Assembly: GCA_030142905.1 (NCBI GenBank)
Contig: JASJOG010000251.1
Coordinates: 203,501 to 267,500, forward strand
Direction of reading: 5' to 3'
Origin: Heliopora coerulea
Taxonomy: Eukaryota > Cnidaria > Anthozoa > Scleralcyonacea > Helioporidae
DNA: 64,000 nucleotides
This document shows, piece by piece, positions 45,910 through 57,069 of this stretch. How positions within the stretch are numbered: the first letter of the stretch is position 1; each line of letters begins with the position of its first letter. Under the pieces are notes generated by a model that saw only the letters and a program-made list of their open reading frames with translations, did no database searches and had not been told where the DNA came from. Both the position numbers and the translations under genes were made by a program.

Positions 45910-46434
45910 GAGGTCGGCTGTGAAATTTGATCTCACCCCGTTAATACGACCACCCCGTAAATACGGCCAGATTTTTATGGCCAGTTGGTGACCGTATTAA
46001 CGGGGTTCAACTGTATTTACATGTCGAGGAGTGACGTTGACATAATAGCCATATAAAGTGTATCACATTACAAAGAACTAGACAACAATAAAACGTCTGT
46101 TCGAGTTGTATTTCGTTTCGAATTGACATCTACAACATTGTTGTGTTCCAGGCAGTTTCAACCGAAGATACTTTCAGAGCGAAGTCAAAAATTTATCTAT
46201 ATTTATACGACCTTTTTGTTCTGTAAGCTGTGTTTACATTTTCATGAAGTGCGTCTCGTTGGAATACAGTACACGATGGTGAACGTATTTTGAGGACAGC
46301 GCTTACTGACAGAAGACATTCCGGGTAGCTCACTATCTGAGCGAAAACCTTCAGCTATAAAAAACTCCGAACTGAAGTTCTGGTTGCGATGTTTCCGATT
46401 CAACAAAGGAGCTATCACTAAAAGTTCCTGAATG

Positions 46435-47061
46435 TCAGTAGTTAATATTTTCTCCATTTCCTCCAGGATTGCAAAACTCGTACAGAGCATCAAATACATC
46501 CACAGTTGGAAATCCAGTATAGCATTCGATGCTCTTGTCATCTTTACAAAATCGACTAAAGCAAAACACTTTACTTTCATTGCTTGCGCATCCTTCTTTC
46601 AAGTCTTTCACTTTAGCCTTCATTTCATTGATTTCCATTTCAAGGGTGTTTCCCTCACCTTCTGGCTCTGCATTGTCTTCTAAGACATCTTGACTAGTTG
46701 ATGGACCAGCTGTGTTTTCATCACTGTCAAAGGCTGAATCCTGGACATTAGACCTGGACTTTCTTGGAGATTTTCGCTTCTTAGGAGAAGCTGATTTCCA
46801 CTAAAAAATAGATGGTACTGCCCTCTCACGAAGCGTTCGTATACCTGACAGAGATACATTAAAATCTGCGTCTTTAAAGTGCCTTGAGCATACACGAGTG
46901 TTCTCGTTTATCTTGAAGTGTCGCCCAACGTCTCTGCCAATTGCACGAATCCATTTGTCACAAAGATTTTTCTCCTTCGGAAATTTAAAATAAGAAATCT
47001 TTTTCTCTCTTTCCACGTAAACTTTCTTTGTGCAATAGGGAACACAACAGTTTTTCGGCAT
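46435..47061 (-). pseudogene. THAP-domain transposon protein, one in-frame stop, no catalytic domain
   Basis: From ATG 47061: MPKNCCVPYC, FKFPKEKNLCDKWIRAIGR and NTRVCSRHFKDADF form the C2CH zinc finger of a THAP domain (C-x4-C ... W ... C-x2-H), ending AVPSIF. The next codon is a TAG (46801). The same frame continues with a Ser/Lys-rich and acidic linker (SPKKRKSPRKSRS, GPSTSQDVLEDNAEPEGE), a short coiled coil (MEINEMKAKVKDLKEG) and CYTGFPTVDVFDALYEF, the beginning of the HTH-like region of IS5/Harbinger-type transposases, before TAA at 46435. Confidence 0.75.
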
Positions 47062-47556
47062 TTAGTATAAAGACGCACGTTATGTAAATAAATGTAAAAT
47101 GTAAACACAGCTTACAGAACAAAAAGGTCGTATAAATATACATAAATTTTTGACTTCGCTCGGAAAGTATCTTCGGTTGAAACTGCCTGGAACACAACAA
47201 TGTTGTAGATGTCAATTCGAAACGAAATACAACTCGAACAGACGTTTTATTGTTGTCTAGTTCTTTGTAATGTGATACACTTGATATGGCTATTATGTCA
47301 ACGTCACTCCTCGACATGTGAATATCGCAATAATAACTCAGTAGGACGTCGAACGGTAGGAATTTTTCACTAAATATCTTCTTTAGTTGCTTAGAATTGT
47401 CTATATCCTAATGAAATCTCTATTCCGTCGCAAAATAAGCTAAATTTGGAAAAATAGCGTCTTCCCGTAATACAATTTATAGTAATTTTGCGCAATCTGG
47501 CTCCCTTGGCCTCGTTTTCATGTTTGCGGGCACTATTTTGAAATAAGGTTAATTAC

Positions 47557-47618
47557 GTCCAATCTTTCTACATCTTCTATAGTCAAGTCTGTTCATTTGA
47601 AGTTTTCTAGTTTTGAAA
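47557..47618 (+). promoter_or_regulatory. Conserved 5' leader, type A, of gene 5
   Basis: CCAATCTTTCTACATCTTC, then TAGTCAAGTCTGTTCA, matches the leaders of genes 2 and 4. The transposon pile ends only a few bases upstream (about 47550), so any promoter further upstream has been lost or replaced. Confidence 0.5.
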
Positions 47619-49283
47619 ATGTGTTCTATGGTGATCAGTGTCCTAGACGTCAGTATTGGTCTCCTAGTGAAAGCATTTCGTAGACATACTGCTAGTAAAC
47701 TGAAAGCAGGAGACACGACGGACGAGAAATTTCGACAGTGGATTGTAAGAGAACTGGATGACATCAGAACCAAACTTGATGCTCTGGGGCGTAAAGATCT
47801 TCTGGCTAGCATCAGTTTCCTCAAGGAAGGAGTGTGTCTACTTAACCAGTCTCTCGATACGGCCACAGATGATGGGGCCCTACCTTTCGCGCATGAACAT
47901 GAAAAAGATGTAGCTGAAGCCGAAGGATTAACGATGTTGGAGGCCAGGGACTCGAACGATGGTAGAAACTCCGTTTTAACAGAAGGTTTGGCACTTTCGG
48001 AAGCAATAAAACGACTCCATATCACCTCACCGAAAAGTTTTACATCTGCTCTATCATCATTTAAAGACGCAAGAAAGGAAGCCACAAGAGCCTTCAACAA
48101 TGAAGAATTGCGCACAGAGGACAGAATATTGGCTGCAAAACTTCGAGTGATAAGCCGAATTCTTGAAAGTCTCGACAACCCAAATGCTGCAGCTGTTGCT
48201 TGTAAGGTGTACCTTGAGGAGCTTCATGACAAGGCAGCCGTTAAGAAAATGCTTGCTGTTCAGTTCAAAGGTGGGGTGAAATCGCGATTTTATAAAACGT
48301 GGCGGAATGAGAACGTGAAGTCTGTGTTTGTGATTAATTTTATATTGTACAATTTCATCAAAAAGTTTACTACCAAGGCAGCGTATCTCTCTAACTGGCC
48401 ACAAATAGATCTCGAGGAAATCAGTATGCACCGAATGGCAGTAACTCCTAAAAATGACATAATAAAGGAAATAGAGAAGTCTGGAATCCAAGCACCCAAT
48501 CTAATTCCATCAGCATATCTTAACAGCGTTTTGACTGTGAATAGCAAAGGAGAGATTATTGCATGGGAAAAGCCCTCTGTCGTTCTTATCAAAAGTAGGG
48601 ATGATATCCAGGACTTTTGTCGTCTTCCAAAGGAGGACACAGAAGCAAGTGGTTTTTACGTGTGCGCCATGGCCATCGACGGGGAGGATAATGTGTACAT
48701 CGTCACAATGTCTGAACAAACTCACAAAGGTTACTGTCATAAATTATTTGTCTATGATACGAATGGTAAGATTAAACAACAATCGCCATTGGAATTTCTT
48801 AATGGTTCAATAGATAGATACTTAAGTCGTCGTGTAGCCGTAAACAAACATAAAAATATTATTATCTCCTGCTATGTCAAAGATGGAGAGCGTATCTTTG
48901 CTTGTGACAACAGTGGCCAACTAAAATACAGCTTTCCTGTGCACAACATTTACTGCTTCAGTATTTCTCACAAGAACGAAATAATTACAGCAGGAGAAGA
49001 TCCAAATACTGTTTATATCTACACGGAAGAAGGAAAGTTAAAACAAACATTTAAACTACCTGAGGATCACACACTAGTGGGGGTGGCATTTGATCCCATC
49101 AATAAAAAAATTATCGTTTGTACCTTGTACGACAAAACTGACGTTCATTATTTGTTAAATTATTCTGATATTGAAAAAACCCCAGAAATGTTATCTTTAC
49201 ATTCACAATCTGTGCCATCTATTATCTCTCATCCAAATGGTCCAGTCGCTATAGTTCATGACAGTAATGTAATTTTCATTTAA
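47619..49283 (+). CDS. Helical-domain/NHL-like beta-propeller protein, copy 5 (554 aa)
   Basis: Intact from ATG 47619 (MCSMVISVLDVSIGLL); no upstream in-frame ATG. It has EKFRQWIVRELDDIR, GRKDLLASISFLKEGV, a variable middle, NNEELRTEDRIL (the usual STED is RTED here), RVISRILESL, YLEELHDKAAVKKML, a hydrophobic stretch (VFVINFILYNFI), SNWP (FNWP elsewhere), then the complete propeller (AMAIDGEDNVYIVT, VAVNKHKNIIIS, FSISHKNEIITA, VYIYTEEGKLKQ, VAFDPINKKIIV, ending VIFI). The C-terminal half is nearly identical to pseudogene 3. The transposon pile directly upstream may affect expression. Confidence 0.9.
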   Translation: MCSMVISVLDVSIGLLVKAFRRHTASKLKAGDTTDEKFRQWIVRELDDIRTKLDALGRKDLLASISFLKEGVCLLNQSLDTATDDGALPFAHEHEKDVAEAEGLTMLEARDSNDGRNSVLTEGLALSEAIKRLHITSPKSFTSALSSFKDARKEATRAFNNEELRTEDRILAAKLRVISRILESLDNPNAAAVACKVYLEELHDKAAVKKMLAVQFKGGVKSRFYKTWRNENVKSVFVINFILYNFIKKFTTKAAYLSNWPQIDLEEISMHRMAVTPKNDIIKEIEKSGIQAPNLIPSAYLNSVLTVNSKGEIIAWEKPSVVLIKSRDDIQDFCRLPKEDTEASGFYVCAMAIDGEDNVYIVTMSEQTHKGYCHKLFVYDTNGKIKQQSPLEFLNGSIDRYLSRRVAVNKHKNIIISCYVKDGERIFACDNSGQLKYSFPVHNIYCFSISHKNEIITAGEDPNTVYIYTEEGKLKQTFKLPEDHTLVGVAFDPINKKIIVCTLYDKTDVHYLLNYSDIEKTPEMLSLHSQSVPSIISHPNGPVAIVHDSNVIFI

Positions 49284-50385
49284 CTTAGATATACAATATC
49301 AATAACTTTTGAACGAAACAATCCGTTAATTTTTCACTATGGCATGAAGCAACCGGCACCAAAACCTCCATGTTTAAAAAGCCCTGTAGAATATAATTTC
49401 AGAGGAGCTCTTTAATGCTAGCGTTATATGTTTTTTTAAGGGAAGCACAGATAGCCAATGCGGCTAGCGCGTTGCTTCTCGCCGCTGAAGTTCCAACTTA
49501 AGCCTCATCGGCCGTGGTTACAAGTTGGATAGGTGACCTTCTAATGGTAACCACGTGTTGACTCTGTAGCTTAAGTCTCACGTGAGTAGAGTTGTAGTTT
49601 GTCTCTGCTGTGCTTCGAAGGTTTTCCTCCGGGTACTCCAGTTTTCCTCCCTCACCAAAATCAACTCTTACATCGTAGCTGTGCTTCGTGGTCATGTATG
49701 GGTCGAATGGTGGCTGCCAGCGACTCCTTCAATCTATGCCTTCGACTCGACCACGTTGATGTGCGTCCTTCGTGACTCAGTTCAGCGGCTGCAAGTAAGA
49801 ATGATTAGCTCTCCCCTCCTTTCCTTTCTTTTCTTTTCCTGATTGTTCAACTTAAGTTTGGTCGACGAATAACGAACAATGAATAACACAAAATGGAATT
49901 AGACGAACAGTTTTAAAGATAAGAAAAACAAATGTAAATATACTACATTTTTGTAATCTCTCCTAATAAATCATTATTCCACGAAATACTGTTTTTAATG
50001 TTCTAACACATTACGTTCTAAAAACCCTCTCAGATATTACGCTTTTTAAAATCTTTTCCTGGCTCTTATCTCTTATCTTCTCTTATCTTTTCTAACCTTT
50101 TCTCCAACCTTTCTTTGTAATTTACTCCGAAAATTTGTCGACTATTTCTCTGATATTTGAGTAAACTCTTCTGAGTTTTTCTTTGGCGTTTGTTCGATCT
50201 CTTCATTCTCTGACATTTTTCTATAATCTTTTCTTTAAAGTTTTTTCTGATTTTTTTCTTTTGGGCGATCCACCAGCTACTTTGTGCATATGGTCGACGG
50301 AATGGGGAAGCAAGGCAGGCCATTTGACCCCTTTGGACTTTTATGCACACAAAAAAGTTAGTGTAAGTTTGTAGTAACAAAAGTT
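49284..50385. repeat. 3'-flank spacer of the array after gene 5, interrupted
   Basis: Standard spacer from 49284 to about 49456 and again from about 49870 to 50385. Between them (49457-49870) lies foreign sequence with GGTTTTCCTCCGGGTACTCC and TTTTCCTCCCTCACCAAAATC followed by a pyrimidine-rich run (TCCTTTCTTTTCTTTTCC), which looks like a short retroelement fragment. No gene is supported in it. Confidence 0.65.
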
Positions 50386-53060
50386 TAAAATGAAGAACCG
50401 AATGAAAGGGTACTGATGTAAAATAAGTCTTTTAAAAACACGGGATGGATCAGGGAAAGCACTGATATCAAACACCTTTGTGGATCTTCTATGAACCCAG
50501 CCACTTTCGGTTTCGTTTTGGACATATTTGGTCAATTTCGTGCATTGTTTGTGCTCTCAAGACTCTCGTAAGTGAACAACGTACGACCATCATGATGTCC
50601 AACGAAATCATCCCAAACAAATACGCCTTCCTCAAATTCTCGACAAAGCCCGAAAACACAAATCTCAAGCACGAAACACTTAATGAAAAAATGTGATTTG
50701 TAGTAGAAAACGGAGGGGGATGCTTTTCGCGATTTTCTGTTTTTCTGTTTCCCCCCCAGTCTTGATAATAGGAAACTTAAGAAATGTCGCTTTCTGCGAC
50801 GTCAACGACGACCGGATGTCATTTTTACTTCCGGATGACGTTTTTACTTCCGCATGACGTTTTTCGTTTTCTTCACACACCGTCGCGCTTCATCGCCGAC
50901 GTGAAAATAGAGGTTTTGCCGTTGTTTCTTAAACGTGAGTGAAATATCTATCTTTTAGGCTCGAAAGAGTATTTCTTGATGAGTTTGTTTTGTGGTTAGA
51001 ATGTTCACTCGTTTTCTTATTACTTTGCTCGAGGAAAAAACTAAAATTTGTTCGTTAACTTTGTAAAATTATGCTCATATATTCAGAAAGTTGTAAACGT
51101 GATCGAACCACGACAATAAGCACAAAGATAAAATAGTTTTAACTAGGCACTTCATTCGTTCTCTTATGTGGTCGGATAGTTTCCAAACAACGAATTATTC
51201 AAAATTTCTATGTTTAGATCATGAAGAAGCCAATTCAAGCTCACGTTTAGGGTTATGATCAGTGGCGTAGGAACGAAGAGTGGGTTGGGAGGAGCGAAAC
51301 CTTTCGGAGCCTCCTTTGTACATTGAAAGAGCACACTCGAAATAGATAGCATTTGTCATACCAGTTCTTTTGACATGAGGTCTGCATTTTATACCTTTTG
51401 CTGTTCATTACCAGAAGATATACTATCATTTATACCTCAAACCCATCAACGCAAAAATAAATTCATTTTTTTGAATCGACATTAGTTTGCGTAGATACGC
51501 AACCGTATGCATGAAAAGGCATACGAACTAAATTTGACATTTTTAAAGCTGAAATTTTGATCCGATCGCAGCCATTATTAAGCACAAAGATTCTACTTAT
51601 GAATATTTTTAGTTGTTTTTTGGGTCAATAAATTAACTTTATATTTAAATTTATAGATTTTAAGGTTTATATACATATGCATACGTACATCATAAGGCAT
51701 ATGAGTTACTTCTGTTTTGTATTTTGATAATTACTTAAAGTACAAGAACATACAAGCTTTGCTGGTTACTCTATCGTAGCTAAATAAAGTTATTAAATTG
51801 AATTGATCACCATTCCCCAGTCCACTAGTTGTCTATCGGTGGGTCTTTTTTACGTACCTTCCCAGCGTGCTTTGTTGATAAAAAAAAAGCAATTTCTCAC
51901 CTCCCTTTATCACTATGTCAAGGTCTCTCCTCATATACTCACCGTATCCAGAAAGTAAACTGTGTCACAACTACACACTCCTGATGGTAAAGCTAATTGG
52001 ATGATACAGCTGAACATGTTTCGGCCAGACATCTCACTGTTTCTCATACCGTATTCATTTTGTTTGTCCGACATTTTACTTCACCAAATGTTGAATGGAG
52101 TTTGTCAGCGTTTTGCTACCACCACTTCTCAACAATTCTGGATTACTTCTATCAAAAGAACGTTCGTTCAAAACGTCTATTTTCTTTTAGAATGTGATTT
52201 TGGAAAATTACCATTTGTGTCTCAAAATAAAGTTCACTGGAAAGTGTTAATGACGTGTGACGACGTACTGACATGACACCAGATAATATAGTGTTTCAAT
52301 ACCTGTTTCAAGTTTCAATAAAAATACATTCCCAGACCACATTCGAAAAAACGAATGGCATGGTGTTGTAATGCTGTACTTTTCTAACCAAAACATTGCA
52401 CCGAAAAGTTCATCAAGCTTAAAGAACTCTTGCCACAACCACATTTCACATTTACATTCCTCTGATTGACTTCGCTGGCTAACTCACAGTCCTCGTTTGT
52501 CTTTCGTCATCCAAAAAAGAAAAGAAACCCAAAAAAAACACGCAATCTGACCTACTGTTTTGTAACAATTTCTCGTGACATCTATTTCACGCAAGGTATG
52601 CAGATTCTTCATGTAGTTCCTCTACGAAAGCGGTTAAAAACTCCTCCAACACAATTAGACCATCAGTGAAAGTAAGACGTCAAGATGAAGCTGTGGTTAA
52701 AGTTAAAGCTTTTCAAGTGTTTTCGAGTTCATTCGTGACTCTCGACGAGAGCTTAAAGCCTCCTTTACAGCGTAACTTCTGGGCACGGCACGGCAAATTA
52801 GCGATGCCTAGACCTGCATACATAGAAGTGCTCGGCTCGGCTAAATTTTAAGTTCGAAACGTTTCTACTGTAAAAATCACTCGTGCTGTGCCCAAAACTA
52901 GCGGAATCTATGCCAAATTTTGGCCGTACTGTGCCAAGTATGTTAACAGTGCAAACGGGGCTGAAGTTGAACAATCATTGACTGAGTTCCGGATGTGTGT
53001 AAAACCTCGACATTCTCCTCTTATCTTATTAAAAAATGTAGATTACTGTAGAGCATAAAG
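50386..53060. repeat. Array 5'-flank spacer, type II (upstream of gene 6)
   Basis: Counterpart of 34357-37160, with the 72-codon frame at 50478-50696 and the ATTAAATTGAATTGATCACC tail at about 51800. It lacks the hairpin MITE. The duplicated block ends near 53060. Confidence 0.8.
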
Positions 53061-53309
53061 ATAGAAAAACTCCCTTTACTGGCCAGGATTAAGGCAATAG
53101 TCCATGAAACTCTGTCCTACCTAAAAGCTACAATTTCTTAAACACTTTTTATTTTTCACTTCTCTCGTTACAACCGACAAATATTTCCAGTAACATGAGT
53201 ACACCGTAACTCATCCTGAAACTTCATAATCCAGTGACTAAAAGAACTTTGTTCAAACAGTAATACTTCTCTGTTGCCATCTGTATCTCAGTTCTCTCTT
53301 ACAGTTAAG
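53061..53309 (+). promoter_or_regulatory. 5' leader, type B, of gene 6 (acceptor-like end)
   Basis: The last 250 bases match the gene-proximal part of type I spacers (29150-29397, 56830-57069): GACTAAGGCAATGGTCCATG-like, TCTCTCGTTACAAC, and a pyrimidine-rich end TTCTCTCTTACAG before TTAAGATG. The distal flank is type II, so this gene has a hybrid upstream region. Confidence 0.5.
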
Positions 53310-54969
53310 ATGTCTTCTGTAGTAACCAGAGTACTAAACGGCACTTTTGGTCTCGTTTGGAACGAATTTCGTGACCATACTGCTGGTAAACTGAAAGAAA
53401 GAGACATGATGGACGAGAAATGTCGTCAATATGTTGTTATGGAATTGGATGATATCAAAACCAAACTTGACGGTCTGCCTCGTAATGATCTTCTGAGCAG
53501 TATGAGTTTCCTGGAGAAAGGAGTCTCTGAACTTCACTTGTTTCTTGATGAGTGCAACCCTAATCAGGCTGCATTTGCACATGATAGGACAACGGACATT
53601 GATCAAGCTGAAGCATCAACAACGACAGAAGACCGTGGATCGGAGCGTCGTGTAGATCGTATTTTCAATCAAGCTTTGGCGCTTTCACAAGCAATTGCAA
53701 CATTGAATATCTCCATTGGAAACCGTTTTGCATCCACCATGTTATCTTTTGAGAAAGCTAATATGAAAGCCACAGAAGCATTCAGCAACGAAGCACTGAG
53801 CACAGAGGACAGAATATTGGCCATAAAACTTCGAGTGATAAGCCGAATTCTTGGAAGTCTCGACGACCCAGATGCAGCAGCTGTTGTTTGTAAGGTCTAC
53901 CTTGAAGAACTTCATGACATGAAAGCCGTCAAGAAAATGTTTGCTATTCAGTTCAAAGGTGGGATAAAATCGCGCTTTTATAAAACGATGCGGGTTGAGA
54001 ACGTGAAGTCTGTGTTTTTGATTAATTTTGTATTGTTCGATTTCATCAAAAAATTTACTACGAAGGCATCGTATCTCTTCAACTGGCCACAAATAGATCT
54101 CGAGGAAATCAGTATGCACCCAATGACAGTAACTGCTGAAAATGGAATAATAAAAGAAATAGGAGTCTGGAATCCAAGCAGCCAATCTAATTCCATCTGC
54201 ATATCTTTACAATGTTTTGACTGTGAATAGCAAAGGAGAGATTATTGCATGGGAACGGCCCTCTGTCGTTCTTATCAACAGTAGAGGTGATATCCAGGAC
54301 TTTTGTCGTCTTCCAAAGGAGGACACAGAAGCAAGAGGTTTTGATGTGTGCGCAATGGCCATCGACGGGGAAGATAATGTGTACATCGTCACAATGTATG
54401 AACAAACTCACAATGGTTATTGTTATAAATTACTTGTCTATGATACGAATGGTAAGATTAAACAACAATTGCCATTGGAATTTCTTAATGGTTCAGAAAT
54501 TAGGTACGTAAGTGGTCATGTAGCCGCAAACAAAGATAAAAATATCATTATCCCTTGCAATGTCAAAGATGGACACCGTATCTTTGTTTGCCACAGCAGT
54601 GGCCAACTAAAATACAGCTTTCCTGTCAACTTCATTTACTGCTTCAGTATTTCTCACAAGAACGAAATAATTTCAGCTGATCTTTGTGGAAATACTGTTT
54701 ATATCTACACGAAAAAAGGAAAGTTAAAACAAAGATTTAAGGCACCCAAGGGTCACGACGTACATGGGGTGGCATTTGATCACATCAATAAAAAAATTAT
54801 TGTTTGTACTTGCTACATCAAAACTAGAGTTTATTATTTGTTAAATTATTCTGATACTGATAAAAACCCACAAGTTTTATCTTTACATTCTGTATATCTG
54901 CCAATTATTGTCTCTCATCCAAATGGTCTTGTCGCTTTGGTTCGTGACAGTGGCGTAACTTTCATTTAA
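53310..54969 (+). pseudogene. Helical-domain/propeller gene, copy 6, single 2-bp deletion
   Basis: From ATG 53310 (MSSVVTRVLNGTFGLVW) the frame is open to 54230. A 2-bp loss near 54162 (AATAGGAGTCTGG where the others have AATAGAGAAGTCTGG) shifts it, and the propeller continues in the other frame to 54969 (AMAIDGEDNVYIVT, FSISHKNEIISA, VYIYTKKGKLKQ, ending VTFI). The segment at about residues 60-150 (LHLFLDECNPNQAAFAHD, TTTEDRGSERRVDRIF) differs greatly from copies 2 to 5. From ATEAFSNEALSTEDRIL onward it is nearly identical to copy 3 (LGSLDDPDAAAV, YLEELHDMKAVKKMF). Either a young pseudogene or an assembly error at one site. Confidence 0.88.
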
Positions 54970-55530
54970 CTTAAATATACAAGATCAATATGGAAACTTT
55001 TGAACCAAAAAATCCGTTAATCTTTCAATACGGCATGAAGCATTTGGGATCAAAGCCTCCGTGTTTAGAAAGCTCCGTAGAACATAATCTGAGAGGAGCT
55101 TTTCAAAGCTAGCTTTATATAATTTTCTGAAAGTTCGAGTGAAGTTTGGATGAGAATTATAGAACAATGAATAATAGAAAATTGAATGAAACGAACAGTT
55201 TGAAAAATTATAATAACAAATGTAAATATACTTCATTTTTAATGTCTAATAGTAAATCATTAGTATTCCACAAAATATTGTTTGCATTAGACATTACGCT
55301 TTTGTGTGTTTTTTTTTAAATCTTTTCAATGCTCTTATCTTTTGTCTTTTCTAATCTCTTCTGATCTTTTCTCCAACCTTCTGTCGACTTCTTGTCTGAT
55401 ATTTTCGTCAACGTTTTCCTGAGTTTTTCAGCTTTTGTTTGATCTCTTTATACAATGACATTTTCTATATTTTTTTTAAACTTTTCTTTGATTTTTCCTT
55501 TTGGCCGATGTGGCAGCTGCCTTTTCCGTG
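54970..55530. repeat. 3'-flank spacer of the array after gene 6, diverged and shortened
   Basis: Starts ACTTAAATATACAAGATCAA as in the other copies, then departs (CGGCATGAAGCATTTGGGATC). It is only about 550 bases long, against about 1.8 kb for the full spacer. Confidence 0.7.
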
Positions 55531-57069
55531 ATCCTTCGTGTTACGACATATCATGGACGGGGAAGGTTATGATTACGTTATAGCCTACCAGAACTTTTAC
55601 ACAATTTGGTACAAGAGGAATTTACACAGACAATGAAACACTCAGTGTCATTGGGACTTATAATACCAGAAAGTCACAACTGACATCTCGCTTTACAGAT
55701 ACATCTCAAAGTTTTCCACCGCACTCTCATCGAATAGTTCCTCCTTTTTAAACAGTTCCTGTATCCTGTTGTGTCTTTTACCGCAAGTTTTACAAGAAGA
55801 ACCGAATGAAAGGGTAACGATGTAAAATAAGTCTTTCACAAACACTGGATCGATAAACTGTGATCAGGGAAAGCACTGATACCAAAGACCCTTGAGGATC
55901 TTCTATGAACTTAACCACTTTCGGTTTCGTTCAGGACACATTTGGTCAATTTCGTGCATTGCTTGTGCTCTCAAGACTCTCGTAAGTGAACAGCAGACGA
56001 CCATCATGATGTCCAGCGAAATCGTCCCAGATAAATACTCCTTCCTCAAATTCTCGACGAATCGCGAAAAGACGACTCCCAAACACGAAACGGAGAATGA
56101 GAAAATGTGATTTGTAGTAGAAAACCAAGGTAAATCCTTTTCACCACCATTTCTTTTCCCTCTTTCCGCTGACAGTAAAGTTAACGAAATCACGGGAATT
56201 TAAACACTATCTCAATATCATGGGGAGTTGATAAAGATATCTGCTGACATATTGACACGAAGCCTGCTCAAATGGTATCTCGCAAAAATATTTCAAGTTT
56301 CAACAAAAATACATTCCTGGATCAAGTTCCAACATGTGAATCTTATATTGCGGTAATGCTAATCTTTTGTAACCAATACAACGAATTGTAAAGTCTATGA
56401 ATGATGAAACCTGAACAACTCTCGTCACAACTACATTTGTCGTAAATATTCCTAATTGACTTCATCTAACTCACAGTCGTCGACCGTCTTTCATCATTCA
56501 AAAAAACTTAAAATAAGCAATCCCACCCGAATGACATCTCCCGTGATTATTTTTCTTGCAAGCTGTGCACATTCTTTATCCAGTTGCTCTAAGAGAGTAA
56601 TTAACAACTCCTTGACACTGCTAAACCGTCAGTGAAAGCATATCGACATGAAGTTGTGGTTTTAAGTTGTTCAAATGTTTCTAGTTCATTCGTGACTCAA
56701 CGAGAGCTTAACTTGAACAATCATCCATTCGCTTCAGGGAGAGCGGGACACTAGGCATTTGCCTCCCTCCTGTCTTTTAAAAACTGTAGAATAGTGTTAA
56801 GCACGTGAGATAAAAAAACGCAGTTTACATCCCATGACTAAGGCAATGGTCCATGAAACTTTGCCTCACGGTGAGGCTACCTAAAAGATTTTTAAACATT
56901 CTTTTTATTTTTAGTTTCTCTCGTTACAACAGAGGTACATTTCCGGTAACATGAGAATATCTGTGAGTATTTCTGAAATTTCGTATTGCAGTGCGTAAAA
57001 GAGCTCTCTCCAAACGGTCCAAACACTCCTCAGTCGTCATCCGTATCTTACTTCTTTCTTACAGTTAAG
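55531..57069. repeat. Array 5'-flank spacer, type I (upstream of gene 7 fragment)
   Basis: Counterpart of 27830-29397, with the 72-codon frame at 55892-56110, the GTGAGTATTT donor (about 56963) and the TTCTTTCTTACAG acceptor just before the ATG at 57070. Confidence 0.8.

Larger units (their letters stand above)
44506..46013. mobile_element. pogo/Tigger-like element (1,508 bp) nested in the left TIR
   Basis: Ends CAGTGGAACCCCGCC at 44506 and CGGGGTTCAACTG at 46001-46013 are inverted. TA is duplicated at 44504-44505 and 46014-46015. The intact right TIR at about 47322 shows the uninterrupted site. Sub-terminal GTTAATACGG repeats occur at both ends. It carries a plus-strand CENP-B-type HTH start and a minus-strand HIRAN-like gene. 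Confidence 0.88.
44278..47550. mobile_element. DNA transposon with ~460-bp terminal inverted repeats and a THAP gene
   Basis: The left repeat runs 44278-44503 and, after an inserted pogo-like element, continues 46016-46240. Its complement is 47092-47550, read inward from the right. Shared landmarks are GCCCGCAAACATGAAAACG, ATTGCGCAAAATTACTATAA, TTCGACGTCCT and ACATGTCGAGGAGTGACG. Between the repeats lies a minus-strand THAP-domain gene (46435-47061). THAP plus a CYTGFPT-type segment is known from ISL2EU/Harbinger-like and related DDE transposons; the catalytic part is missing here, so the copy is non-autonomous. Exact ends are uncertain by a few bases. Confidence 0.8.

Noticed and set aside
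47613..47618. Two extra codons before the start of copy 5
   Set aside because: The first is TTG. The ATG at 47619 fits the MCS start shared with copy 2.
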